From JAHFUI01 sp039931615 (lineage in GTDB: Bacteria; Acidobacteriota; Vicinamibacteria; Vicinamibacterales; CAVVIG01), in NCBI GenBank assembly GCA_039931615.1, contig JBDTRR010000031.1, positions 3,843-67,842 on the forward strand: a stretch of DNA of 64,000 bases. The letters are read 5' to 3'. Of the stretch, positions 39,929 through 48,399 are shown piece by piece. Position 1 is the first letter of the stretch; each line of letters opens with the position of its first letter. The position numbers and the translations under genes were made by a program. The notes beneath the pieces were generated by a model. It saw nothing but the letters and a program-made list of their open reading frames with translations, ran no database searches and was not told the origin of the DNA.

Positions 39929-41983
39929 ATGAAGAGCCGCCTGATCGTCGCCGGCGTCGCGACATTCCTGCTGGGAATCGCCGCCCTCAAGGGCGCCGGC
40001 GGCAGCGATGTCGCCGATGCCGTGATGAAAGGAAACAAGACAGCGCTGCGGGCGCTGCTGCAGCAGAAGGCGGATGTCAACGCCCTCCGTGTCGACGGAT
40101 CGACCGCTCTGCAGTGGGCGGTCTATCGCGACGACCTCGAGGCGATCGACCTGCTGATTCGCGCCGGCGCCAAGGTCGACGCACCGAACCGCGAGGGCGT
40201 CACGCCGCTGATGATGGCCTGCCTCTACGGCAACGTCTCGATGATCAACAAACTGGTCAAAGCCGGCGCCGACGTCAAGCAGCGCGGGGCGAACGGGCAG
40301 ACGGCGCTGATGCTCGCCGCGCGCAACGGTGAGCCGGAAGCGGTCAGACTGCTGATCGCGGCCGGAGCGGACGTCAACGCCAAGGAGACCGCCCGCGGCA
40401 CGACGGCGTTGATGTGGGCGGTGGAGCAGAAGCATCCGGCGGCCGTCAAGGCACTGCTCGCCGGCGGGGCGGACTTCGCCGCGAAGTCGGCCGGGGCTGG
40501 CCTGCCGCGCAATTACATGGCCGGACGGGTCAACGCGGAGCGGGTGGAAGCGGCGGTACGGCGCCGGGCGGCGGCCGCGGCGGCCGGTCGCACCTACGAA
40601 CAGCAGCTGGCGTTCGAAGGAGTGCAGGGACGGTTCGGGGCGCCGGGCGGCCTGGATGGCGCGCAGAGTGGTACCGCGCGCAGCAACCAACCCGCCGCAG
40701 GCGGTGCGGCGGCGGGGGCTGCTCCCGCGGCCGGCGCTGCGCCGACAGGCGCGGCGGCACCAACAGGTCAACCTCCTGCCGGGGTCCCCGCGACTCCCCC
40801 GCCCGCAGCAGGTCAGCCTCCTGCCGCGACCGGCGCGCCGGAACAACCGGCCGGGGCTCAGCCCGCCGCCGGCGGACGCGGACAAGGCGCCCGCGGCGGT
40901 CGAGGCGGCCGCGGCCCGCAGGCGCCCGGTGCCCAGCCGAATCCGGCGACCGCGCCGCCAGCCGAGGAAGATGCCAACGACTCTGAAGTCGTCGTCGCCG
41001 GCCTGGTCGGCAGCGGCGGCGGCGGGCTGACCGCGCTGGTCTTCGCCGCGCGTGAAGGCGATATGGAATCAGCCAGCCTGCTGCTCGAAGCCGGCGCCGA
41101 TATCAATCAGCCGACCGAGTACGGATGGACGCCGCTCCTGACGGCCACCAACAACCGGCACTACCGGTTCGGCGCGATGCTGCTCGACTGGGGCGCTGAC
41201 GTCAACGCCGCCAACAAGGGCAAATGGACGCCGCTCTACCTCGCGACCGACAACCGCAACATCGAAGGCGGCGACTACCCGGTCCAGAAACCCGATATGG
41301 AGCATCTGGACTACATCACGCTCCTGCTCGACCACGGCGCCGACCCGAACGGCCGGATCAAGGACAACACGCTGAGCCGGACCATCTTCACCATGCAGTG
41401 GTTCCTCGAATCGGGCGCCGTCCCGTTCATCCGGGCCGCCCAGTCGAGCGATACGGAGCTGATGAAGCTCCTCCTCAAGTACGGGGCCGATCCGAAGCTC
41501 AAGACCGACCACGGCGACACCGCGCTGACCGCGGCCGGCGGCATCGGCTGGGTCGAAGGCGTCACCTACGAACGCTCGATCAAGGAGAACATCGAGGCGG
41601 TCAAGATGCTGCTGGATCTCGGTCTCGATCCGAACGCCGCCAACAACGACGGCCGCACGCCGCTGATGGCCGCGGCGATGAAGGGCCGCAGCGAAGTCGT
41701 CCAGATGCTGGTCGACAAGGGCGCCAGGCTCGATACGCGAGACAAGGGAAGCCGGGATACCGAGACGACGGTTTCGGTGAACGCCGGGCACACCTGGCAG
41801 GCGCTCGACTACGCGGACGGCCTGGTGCGCGTCGGCGTCCAGTCTGCAGTCAACCGTCCCGACACCGCAGTGCTCATTCGCAAGCTGATGACCGAGCGCG
41901 GCCTCACGGTGCCGCCTCCCAACCGGGTCGTCGAGTCGATCTGCATCGTGGAAATCTGCAAAGAGCGGGTCTGGGACAAGTAG
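39929..41983 (+). CDS. Secreted ankyrin-repeat protein
   Basis: 684 residues from ATG 39929, with an alternative ATG at 39914. The signal peptide is KSRLIVAGVATFLLGIAALK. Ankyrin repeats occupy about residues 27-200 (GSTALQWAVYRDDLEAIDLL, GVTPLMMACLYGN, GQTALMLAARNGEPEAV, GTTALMWAVEQKHPAAV) and again from about 365 (LTALVFAAREGDMESASLL to GRTPLMAAAMKGRSEVV). A long Ala/Pro/Gly linker (about 260-350) separates the blocks. The C-terminus has paired Cys (CIVEICKERVW). Homologous to the ankyrin gene at 62400-63929, which heads a DUF1592/DUF1552 operon. Probably a periplasmic scaffold; partner unknown. Confidence 0.85.
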   Translation: MKSRLIVAGVATFLLGIAALKGAGGSDVADAVMKGNKTALRALLQQKADVNALRVDGSTALQWAVYRDDLEAIDLLIRAGAKVDAPNREGVTPLMMACLYGNVSMINKLVKAGADVKQRGANGQTALMLAARNGEPEAVRLLIAAGADVNAKETARGTTALMWAVEQKHPAAVKALLAGGADFAAKSAGAGLPRNYMAGRVNAERVEAAVRRRAAAAAAGRTYEQQLAFEGVQGRFGAPGGLDGAQSGTARSNQPAAGGAAAGAAPAAGAAPTGAAAPTGQPPAGVPATPPPAAGQPPAATGAPEQPAGAQPAAGGRGQGARGGRGGRGPQAPGAQPNPATAPPAEEDANDSEVVVAGLVGSGGGGLTALVFAAREGDMESASLLLEAGADINQPTEYGWTPLLTATNNRHYRFGAMLLDWGADVNAANKGKWTPLYLATDNRNIEGGDYPVQKPDMEHLDYITLLLDHGADPNGRIKDNTLSRTIFTMQWFLESGAVPFIRAAQSSDTELMKLLLKYGADPKLKTDHGDTALTAAGGIGWVEGVTYERSIKENIEAVKMLLDLGLDPNAANNDGRTPLMAAAMKGRSEVVQMLVDKGARLDTRDKGSRDTETTVSVNAGHTWQALDYADGLVRVGVQSAVNRPDTAVLIRKLMTERGLTVPPPNRVVESICIVEICKERVWDK

Positions 41984-42040
41984 GCGCCGACAGAGTCGCT
42001 TCCTCAGATCATCGCTTTTGTTTGGAGCTGAAGACGGAAC

Positions 42041-42140
42041 AATCCGGCTGAAGCCGGATCCCACGTACGAGAAAGAAGATCGGACGTGGCGTCCGACTTT
42101 AGTCGGACTGCGGACAATCCGGCTGAGGCCGGATTGCACG
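42041..42140. repeat. Two family D half-elements
   Basis: AATCCGGCTGAAGCCGGATC with CCCACGTACGA, then GTCCGACTTTAGTCGGAC and AATCCGGCTGAGGCCGGATT. It sits downstream of the ankyrin gene and runs to the end of the convergent membrane-protein gene. Confidence 0.8.
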
Positions 42141-42144
42141 TTTT

Positions 42145-42870
42145 CTATCCATCGCGACCATCCCAGGCCTCACCCTCGACCGATCGGATCGACCTCGTGC
42201 CGCGCGGCGCGAGGTCGTCCGGTGCATTGACCGCGGCTCGCCCGCCCCACATCGCCTGAGGCAGCAGCGTCACCCCAATCAGATATAACGCCAGCGTGAA
42301 GAACGCGATGTAGCCGGTCATCGCGGCCGGCGGTTCGTATTGCAGCCCGCCCAGCGTCACCCCCTCCAGCAGCGTCGTCAGGACCCGTTTCGTCAACCCG
42401 CCCTGCGGGTCGTAGAGCGACGCCAGCACGACGTATTTCAAGACGAACGTGCCGCCGAACAGCACGGCAAGGCTGCGCAGCAGGCGCGGCCGGTCTGGCC
42501 GGGCCGCCCAGGTGTTCCACATCAGCAGTATCAGGAACGTCGTGACGATGAAGTGGAGCAGACCGGCCTCGGGGGTCATCAGATTGAAGACCTGCGCGCT
42601 GGCACCGAACAGGCCGGCCAGCACGAACACACCGGAGCCGTTCTCCAACGGCGACCGATCCGATCGCATCAGCCGCTCCGGCGCAAGCGCTCCGGCGCGG
42701 ACCAGCAGCCCGATCAGCAGCGTCGCCAGAATCAGCGCGATCAGCGGCGGCGGCAGGAACCGCATCCCCTCACCCACGGTGGACCTGAAACCGCCGAGCA
42801 GCGTGACGGTCAGGAAAATCAGCGGCAGGGTGAAGGCTTCTCGAGCCGCTGCCGACTGTGCAGGACGCAT
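42145..42870 (-). CDS. Membrane protein of unknown function
   Basis: 241 residues with about six or seven hydrophobic helices (for example FTLPLIFLTVTLLGGF, PPPLIALILATLLIGLLV, LHFIVTTFLILLMW, IAFFTLALYLIGVTLLP). No family recognised. ATG 42870 shares its first base with the upstream TGA (TGATG), so it is translationally coupled to the TPR-like protein before it. The two probably form one membrane unit. Confidence 0.65.
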   Translation of the reverse strand: MRPAQSAAAREAFTLPLIFLTVTLLGGFRSTVGEGMRFLPPPLIALILATLLIGLLVRAGALAPERLMRSDRSPLENGSGVFVLAGLFGASAQVFNLMTPEAGLLHFIVTTFLILLMWNTWAARPDRPRLLRSLAVLFGGTFVLKYVVLASLYDPQGGLTKRVLTTLLEGVTLGGLQYEPPAAMTGYIAFFTLALYLIGVTLLPQAMWGGRAAVNAPDDLAPRGTRSIRSVEGEAWDGRDG

Positions 42871-43370
42871 CACTTGCGGGCTCGAAGCAGCCTGAGCGGA
42901 TTCAGATCATCGAGTTCGGTGGCCAGGCCGCGTTCGAGCTCCGCCTTCAGCTCGGCGGCCGAGTGCATCCCGAGGTTCGGATCGTCGACCACGACGTGGC
43001 TCGAGGAGACGGCGAGCGCCCGGTTGACCACGTCGAGGCCCTGCCGGAACAATGCATCGTCGTTGTAGACGCGTCCGAATCCCTGCCGGTAGTAGCTGTA
43101 GGCGATGTAGAACTGCGTCCGCGGATCGTGCTCGGCCGGATCGGCCCGCTCGAACGCGGCGCGCGCTTCCGGAAAACGATCGCCGCGGAACGCGCTGATC
43201 CCCTGGGCGAAGCTCGCCTGGTCGATGCGGTAGGCGCCGACCGTCGACGCCACGCCGCCGGCGACCTGGGCCATCGTGCGCGGCTGGTTGACGTAGACCC
43301 AGACGATGAAGGCCGCGTAGAGGCCGGTCGTCACAGCGCCGCCCAGCCGGATCAACCGCGCGTTCCCCAT
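42870..43370 (-). CDS. TPR-like single-pass membrane protein
   Basis: 166 residues from ATG 43370. One N-terminal membrane helix (VTTGLYAAFIVWVYVN) is followed by a helical region resembling tetratricopeptide repeats (QASFAQGISAFRGDRFPEAR, TQFYIAYSYYRQGFGRVY, LFRQGLDVVNRAL). The C-terminus is charged. No enzyme motif. Likely a small scaffold for the membrane protein encoded by the overlapping next gene. Confidence 0.65.
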   Translation of the reverse strand: MGNARLIRLGGAVTTGLYAAFIVWVYVNQPRTMAQVAGGVASTVGAYRIDQASFAQGISAFRGDRFPEARAAFERADPAEHDPRTQFYIAYSYYRQGFGRVYNDDALFRQGLDVVNRALAVSSSHVVVDDPNLGMHSAAELKAELERGLATELDDLNPLRLLRARK

Positions 43371-43513
43371 CCGGCCGATTGTATCGTCCCAGGACCGCGC
43401 CGGCGTCGCCGGACACTGGGCGGGGCGCCTCAATGATCGGCCTCGAAACGGGGCCCCGCAAAAATAGGTACGGCCCCTTTTCGAATTTCGCTATCCTCGT
43501 GCACGGGTCGCCC

Positions 43514-44423
43514 ATGTTGCATGTGGTCCTGCTCGCACTGCTTGGCGTTCAGCCACCATCGCCCTCGCCGGCGGTGATCGAGGGCGTGGTGGTCAAGACC
43601 GGCACTCGCGAGCCGCTCGCTGGCGCCCGGATTCAGCTGGACCGCGAGCGCGACGCCCTCGAGCCGCGCGAAGAGAACGAGCCGCCGCCGGGTGCTCCAC
43701 CGCCGCCCCCCGCTGAATTTCACTTCGGCGCGACGACCGGGCCGGACGGGCGATTCGTGATCGACAACATTCCACCCGGCGAGTACCGGCTGTTCTGGCT
43801 GCCGCCCGGAAAGTACTACGTCAGCGCCACCCACGCTGACGCGAAGAGCCCGATGGAGCGGCTGCTCGACTTCACCAAGCGTGCCCCGACCCGACGGCGG
43901 GTTCGTCGTCGAGGCGACACCCGGCGATTTCCGCCTGAATGTCGCGCCGCTCCTCAATCTGTCGCCGCGACCGCCGGGACCGCCGAACGCGACGGTCCCC
44001 CCGGGGCTGCAGAATGCCTACGTGAAGACGATCCGTCTCGGCGAGATCGATGTCCTGAACGCCGGAATCCGGCTGGCTGGCGCACCCGCCGGTCGACTTG
44101 AAGTCGTGATCGGCACGACACCGGGCTCGTTTGAAGGCAGCGTGGTCGACGGCAATCAAGCCGCCGGTCCCGGCATGACTGTCGTGCTGTTGCCGGATAT
44201 CCGCCGGCGCACCGACCTCTACAAGATCACCACCACCGATCCGGCCGGCCGATTCCGGATCGATCGGGTCGCCCCGGGCGATTACCGCGCGTTCACATGG
44301 TCCGAGATCAGCGATGGCGCCTGGCACGATCCGGACTTCATGCAGGCCCAGGAGGCCGGCGGCACTCCGGTTCACGTGGTGGAGGGAAGCGCCAGCAGCA
44401 CCAGGCTGACGGTGATCCGTTAG
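43514..44423 (+). pseudogene. Carboxypeptidase-regulatory-like secreted protein, frame broken near 43880
   Basis: The first part (from ATG 43514) has a signal peptide and a carboxypeptidase-regulatory-like domain (VIEGVVVKTGTREPLAGARI, GPDGRFVIDNIPPGEYRLF). At about 43870-43885 similarity moves to another frame, which continues DGGFVVEATPGDFRLNVAPL, then VVIGTTPGSFEGSVVDG and FRIDRVAPGDYRAFTW to a stop at 44423. A single-base indel (mutation or sequencing error) would explain it; a short deletion is also possible. Each half alone would be an incomplete domain set. Confidence 0.7.
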
Positions 44424-44441
44424 TGTCGCGCGTTGACCGGA

Positions 44442-45791
44442 TCAGTCCCGGCTGATCCGCAGTCCTGTCGGCGGCTGCGGTGCGGCTGGCGCAGCTGGTG
44501 GGGACGGCACCGACGGAAGACCGATCACTTTCAGGATGCTGCCGGTCGAATAGCTGACGATATAGAGCTCGCCTTCGCTGTCGACGCCGAACGAGCTGAT
44601 GCTGCCGAGCCGGGCCACCCCGCCCAGTTCAGCGGTGTGCTCGGTCAGGTCAGACGAACGCGCCTCGCCCGATCCATCGAGGATGAGCGCAATCGACCAG
44701 ACGCGGCCGTTGAGATCGGCGAAGAAGTAACGGCCCCGGTATGCGGCGCCGAGTTCCTGCCCACGATAGACGAACCCGCCCGTCATCGACGCACCGGCCG
44801 CATGGTCGTATTCATGAATCGGATCGGTGAGCGGCAGAAACGCCGGCGCCAGTGACGAGACGTTGGCGTCCGCCCCTTCCCGGTTCCGCCAGCCATAGTT
44901 CCTGCCGCCGCGATTGGCCGGCTCATGGTCGATCTCTTCCCACCGGTCCTGCCCGACGTCGCCAATCAGCAGCGCGCCGCTGCCGCCGCGGCCTGGATCG
45001 TCAAAGCTGTAGCGCCACGGATTGCGCAGGCCGAAGGCCCAGATCTCGGGCCGCACGCCCGCCGGCCCGCCGCGCAGGAACGGATTGTCGGCCGGAATCT
45101 GGTACCCGGTCGGATGAGCGTCCGGCACGTTGACGTCGATCCGCAGCATCTTGCCGAGCAGCTCGGCCGGATTCTGCGCGCGATGGGCGGGATCGTTGCC
45201 GGAGCCGCCATCGCCGAGGCCGATATAAAGAAACCGGTCGGGACCGAACGCGAGGTGTCCGCCGTTGTGGTTGGCGAACGGCTGGGCGATCGACGCGGCG
45301 CCGCCGGCGCCGTTCCAGCGGAGATCGAATCGCGAATCGGCGTCGGCAATCAGCGGATCCGCCAGTCGCCGGAACCGGGCGACCACCGTGTCGCCGGCGG
45401 GATTGGTGAAGTTGACGAAGAGCCGGCCGCTCGAAAGGTCGGGGGCAAACGCCAGTCCCAGCAGACCGCGCTCGCCTCCCGCAGTCACCGCGCGCGTCAG
45501 ATCAAGGAACGCGCCCGGCAGCGGCGCGCCGCCGCGCACCGCGCGAATGGTGCCGCTCTGCTCGACGACGAACTGGACCGATCGGTCGATCGGGTCCTGC
45601 ACGAACGCGACCGGCGAGGAAAATCCTGAGACGTAGACGCGGCTGTCGAGTTGGGCCGCAGCCGGCGCGGCGATCACCGAAAGCAGAACAAGCGCTCCGG
45701 CAATCTCCCGTTCGATGCCAGCCGGCCTCCGGCCGCGGCCGGTCGGGCCCGTCGAAGCAGGCGTCACTCCGACCTTGAGATCAGCGCGCAT
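44442..45791 (-). CDS. PQQ-dependent sugar dehydrogenase (soluble GDH / sorbosone dehydrogenase family)
   Basis: 449 residues. Signal helix IAGALVLLSVIAAPAAAQ, then a six-bladed propeller with YVSGFSSPVAFVQDP, ERGLLGLAFAPDLSSGRLF, HNGGHLAFGPDRFLYIGLGD (catalytic His region), WAFGLRNPWRYSFDDP (PQQ-binding Arg-Asn) and WEEIDHEPANRGGRNYGW. Oxidises aldoses in the periplasm. The 28 residues before the signal helix (from MRADLKVGV) look repeat-derived; a GATAAT box ends only 6 nt before the ATG, so the long form may still be used. Confidence 0.87.
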   Translation of the reverse strand: MRADLKVGVTPASTGPTGRGRRPAGIEREIAGALVLLSVIAAPAAAQLDSRVYVSGFSSPVAFVQDPIDRSVQFVVEQSGTIRAVRGGAPLPGAFLDLTRAVTAGGERGLLGLAFAPDLSSGRLFVNFTNPAGDTVVARFRRLADPLIADADSRFDLRWNGAGGAASIAQPFANHNGGHLAFGPDRFLYIGLGDGGSGNDPAHRAQNPAELLGKMLRIDVNVPDAHPTGYQIPADNPFLRGGPAGVRPEIWAFGLRNPWRYSFDDPGRGGSGALLIGDVGQDRWEEIDHEPANRGGRNYGWRNREGADANVSSLAPAFLPLTDPIHEYDHAAGASMTGGFVYRGQELGAAYRGRYFFADLNGRVWSIALILDGSGEARSSDLTEHTAELGGVARLGSISSFGVDSEGELYIVSYSTGSILKVIGLPSVPSPPAAPAAPQPPTGLRISRD

Positions 45792-45797
45792 CCGCGT

Positions 45798-45803
45798 ATT
45801 ATC
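45798..45803 (-). promoter_or_regulatory. Divergent -10 region
   Basis: GATAAT on the minus strand, 6 nt before the sugar-dehydrogenase ATG. The overlapping plus-strand TATTAT (45797-45802) could serve the divergent secreted-protein gene starting at 45866. Confidence 0.4.
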
Positions 45804-45865
45804 ATCTGCGCACGCTCGAGGAAAACGCCGGCGTGCTATTCTCCGTCCGGTTGAGCGGAATGGTT

Positions 45866-46795
45866 ATGAAAAGCATACGCAGAACGCGGATCGGACTTGT
45901 CGCGCTTGCGTTGGCATCGGGCGCCGGTTCACTGACAGTCGCCCAGACCGTGGCGGCCCAGACCGCGCCGACGCCCAAGGCGCCGACGGCGGCCGACTGG
46001 ACCGCGCTGGCCAGACTGCCGGACTTCACCGGCGTCTGGGAAACGGGCGGCGGCGGCGGTGGTGCAGGTGGAGGTCGCGCCGGCGGCGCGCCGGCGGCAG
46101 ACGCCGGGCGCGGTGTCGCGGCCCGCGGCGCGGCCCCGCCCACGGCCCCACCCACGGCAACTTCTGCGGCGCCCCCAGCGCCAGGACGGCGCGGGGGTGG
46201 TGGCGGCGGTGCAGGGCGCGGCGGTGGCCCGTCGTTGACGCCGGAATACGCGGCGAAAAGAGCGGCGCTGCAGGCCAGGAACCCCGAAGACAATCAGACC
46301 GCCAACTGTCTGCCGCCAGGCATGCCGGGGATCATGGGCCAACCGTACCCGATGGAGTTCCTGCTGACGCCGGGCCAGCTGACGATCCTGATCGAGGCCT
46401 ACAACCAGATTCGGCACATCTACACGGACGGCCGGAAGCTGCCCGAGGAACCGGATCCGACGTTTCACGGCACATCGGTCGGTCGCTGGGAGGGCGATAC
46501 GCTGGTCGTCGACACCGTCGGGTTCTCGCCGATCACGCAAATCGCCAACGGGGTGCCGCACGGCGACAAGATGCGGATCCTGGAACGATTCCGGCTCGCC
46601 GATCCCGACACGATGACGATCGAGACGACGATCACCGACCCGGATGCGCTGACGATGCCCTATACGTCGAGCCGGACGCTGCGACGCCATCGCGACTGGA
46701 CCCTGGCGGAGTACATCTGCGAAGAAAACAACCGCAATTCCGTCGATGAGAGCGGCAAAGCCAAGATCAACCTGGCGCCGCCACAACAGAAGTAG
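45866..46795 (+). CDS. Secreted protein of an unnamed acidobacterial family (paralogue 1)
   Basis: 309 residues. Signal peptide IGLVALALASGAGSLTVAQ; mature part starts with a Trp-containing PDFTGVWETGG, then a Gly/Ala-rich insertion. The conserved core is QTANCLPPGMPGIMGQPYPM, GRWEGDTLVVDTVGF, LERFRLADPDTMTIETTITD and LAEYICEENN. The same core occurs in genes 50248-51279 and 52340-53434. DUF6152 follows after 5 nt. No catalytic motif recognised. An ATG at 45860 is equally possible. Confidence 0.7.
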   Translation: MKSIRRTRIGLVALALASGAGSLTVAQTVAAQTAPTPKAPTAADWTALARLPDFTGVWETGGGGGGAGGGRAGGAPAADAGRGVAARGAAPPTAPPTATSAAPPAPGRRGGGGGGAGRGGGPSLTPEYAAKRAALQARNPEDNQTANCLPPGMPGIMGQPYPMEFLLTPGQLTILIEAYNQIRHIYTDGRKLPEEPDPTFHGTSVGRWEGDTLVVDTVGFSPITQIANGVPHGDKMRILERFRLADPDTMTIETTITDPDALTMPYTSSRTLRRHRDWTLAEYICEENNRNSVDESGKAKINLAPPQQK

Positions 46796-46800
46796 GACTT

Positions 46801-47250
46801 ATGAAAACGACGACACGGGCGATCAGTTCACGGCGCGGCTCGACCGTGGCGCTGGCGATGGTCGGCGTGCTGGGCGCCGCATTCCTGATGGCGGCCACGC
46901 CCGCCCTGGTCCAGGCGCACCACTCATTCGCGCCGTTCGACATGACCAGTCAGAAAACCGTGACTGGCACGGTCAAGACGGTCGAATGGACCAACCCGCA
47001 CTCGTGGATCTGGCTCGACGTCACCAACGGGCAGGGTGTCGTGGAACCGTGGGGCTTCGAGGGGATGAGTCCGAACTACCTGGCGCGGCGGGGATGGACC
47101 AGGACGACCCTGAAAGCCGGCGACAAGATCACCGTGACCTATCGTCCGCTGCGGGACGGTTCGAAGGGCGGGATGTTCATGAGCACCAAGCTCGGCGACG
47201 GCCGGACGTTGACGATGTCGGGCGCCACTCCGTCGCCAAACGATCGGTAG
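46801..47250 (+). CDS. DUF6152 secreted protein (copy 1)
   Basis: 149 residues. Signal peptide ending LVQA followed by HHSFAPFD. Conserved segments: TVTGTVKTVEWTNPHSWIWL, WGFEGMSPNYLARRGW and LKAGDKITVTYRPLRDGSKG, all typical of DUF6152. Cleavage at V-x-A would leave His as first residue, followed by a second His. The other invariant His is in NPHSW. Encoded 5 nt after a secreted-family paralogue, an arrangement repeated at 50248-51721. Function unknown. Confidence 0.85.
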   Translation: MKTTTRAISSRRGSTVALAMVGVLGAAFLMAATPALVQAHHSFAPFDMTSQKTVTGTVKTVEWTNPHSWIWLDVTNGQGVVEPWGFEGMSPNYLARRGWTRTTLKAGDKITVTYRPLRDGSKGGMFMSTKLGDGRTLTMSGATPSPNDR

Positions 47251-47258
47251 ACAAATGC

Positions 47259-47741
47259 TCATCTGACCGGAGGCACGTGCCCGCGCTTGTAGACCATGAA
47301 CGTCCTGGCGAACTCGAGCACGGCGTCTCCGTTCTGGTTGAGCCCGGTCGTCTTCACCCGCACGATCCCGGCGTGCGGCCGCGATTTCGACTCGCGTGTC
47401 TCGATCACCTCGCTCCGGGCGTAGATCGTGTCGCCCTCGAACACCGGGTGCGGCAGCCGGACCTCGTCCCACCCCAGGTTGGCGATGGCGTTCTGCGACA
47501 GATCGGTCACCGACTGCCCGGTGACGATGGCCAGCGTCAGGCACGAGTTCACCAGCGGCTTGCCGAACTCGGTGCGCGCCGCGTACGCGGCGTCGAAGTG
47601 CACCGGATTGGTGTTCATGGTCAGCAGGCTGAACCAGGCGTTGTCGGCGGCGTGAATGGTCCGCCCCAGGGGATGCTCGTAGACATCCCCGACCTCGAAG
47701 TCCTCGTAGACGCGTCCGGTCCAGCTTGGCTTGATCGGCAT
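47259..47741 (-). CDS. MaoC-family (R)-enoyl-CoA hydratase-like dehydratase
   Basis: 160 residues, single hot-dog fold. FEVGDVYEHPLGRTIHAADN and TMNTNPVHFDAAYAARTEFG contain the hydratase motif; LVNSCLTLAIVTGQSV and LGWDEVRLPHPVFEGDTIYA follow. Acts on acyl-CoA or mesaconyl-type substrates. A TATCAT box at 47775-47780 (minus) could be its -10. It stands alone between divergent and convergent genes. Confidence 0.85.
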   Translation of the reverse strand: MPIKPSWTGRVYEDFEVGDVYEHPLGRTIHAADNAWFSLLTMNTNPVHFDAAYAARTEFGKPLVNSCLTLAIVTGQSVTDLSQNAIANLGWDEVRLPHPVFEGDTIYARSEVIETRESKSRPHAGIVRVKTTGLNQNGDAVLEFARTFMVYKRGHVPPVR

Positions 47742-47820
47742 ATGATCCCGTCTGCGTCGCAGGCCGGCCGACGGATGATAGCATCGCCATCCGGTTGAAA
47801 CCCGGGACTGCGACCTTTCT

Positions 47821-47942
47821 CTCGTACGTGGGATCCGGCTCTGAGCCTGTGCGAAAATCGACCGTCAGGCAGGCCGGTAATCGCTGACTGTCGTCGTGCA
47901 GGCCTTCAGGCCTGCCGTGTCGGTGACGCCACGTACGATTTT
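47821..47942. repeat. Family D element with inserted AGGCCTTCAGGCCT segment
   Basis: Begins TCGTACGTGGGATCCGGCTC and ends GACGCCACGTACGATT, as in family D, but the interior is replaced by about 85 bp with CAGGCCTTCAGGCCTG and GCAGGCCGG hairpins. Parts resemble the sequence at 16705-16755. Confidence 0.65.
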
Positions 47943-47967
47943 CCTCCAGCAAAGGACCAGGTGACCC

Positions 47968-48312
47968 TTGGGCAAACCTCCGAAGAAGCCGGTCAAATCA
48001 AGGAAAGCGGCGCGCACCGCACAGAAGCTCACCAAATGGGCGGCTGGTCTGGCGGTCGTCGCGGCCGTCGGTTACGGGCTCTCCCAGACGTCCGGATTCC
48101 CGTTCGACGCCGACGACCTCGCCATCGTCGACTTCACCATCCTCAACGCGGCCGAGCAGCGGACGGCGCTGCGGGCGGCGAACGGCGCCCGCTGCAGCTG
48201 CGGCTGCGGCATGACGCTCGCCCAGTGCGTCGCGACCGACATGAGCTGTCCGGTGCGCGACCCCAACATCGACCGCCTGAGGAAGATCGTGAACGACGCG
48301 AAGGGGAAATAG
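47968..48312 (+). CDS. Small membrane-anchored protein with CxCGCG cysteine motif
   Basis: 114 residues, TTG start with AAAGGA/GGTGA upstream. Lysine-rich N-terminus, one membrane helix (WAAGLAVVAAVGYGLSQ), then a short exported domain with ARCSCGCGMTLAQCVATDMS and a following CP. Four to five Cys in this pattern suggest metal or disulfide chemistry. Similar CxCGCG...C...C proteins occur in many bacteria without assigned function. No informative neighbour. Confidence 0.65.
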   Translation: MGKPPKKPVKSRKAARTAQKLTKWAAGLAVVAAVGYGLSQTSGFPFDADDLAIVDFTILNAAEQRTALRAANGARCSCGCGMTLAQCVATDMSCPVRDPNIDRLRKIVNDAKGK

Positions 48313-48399
48313 TAATGGTGAATGCCGATTGCGAAATGCGGATTTGAATCTGAACTGATGAATGCTCTTTGTGAATAGTGAATTGTGATTCGTAAATTG
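48304..48399. repeat. Degenerate GTGAATT-type tract (family A-like)
   Basis: AT-rich spacer with loosely repeated GTGAAT/GTGATT/AATGC units just before the MOSC start. Confidence 0.5.

Noticed and set aside
43435..43500. GGTACGGCCCCTTTTCG near the frameshifted gene considered as an IS end
   Set aside because: Resembles termini of REP/IS200-like elements, but no partner end, target duplication or transposase was found.
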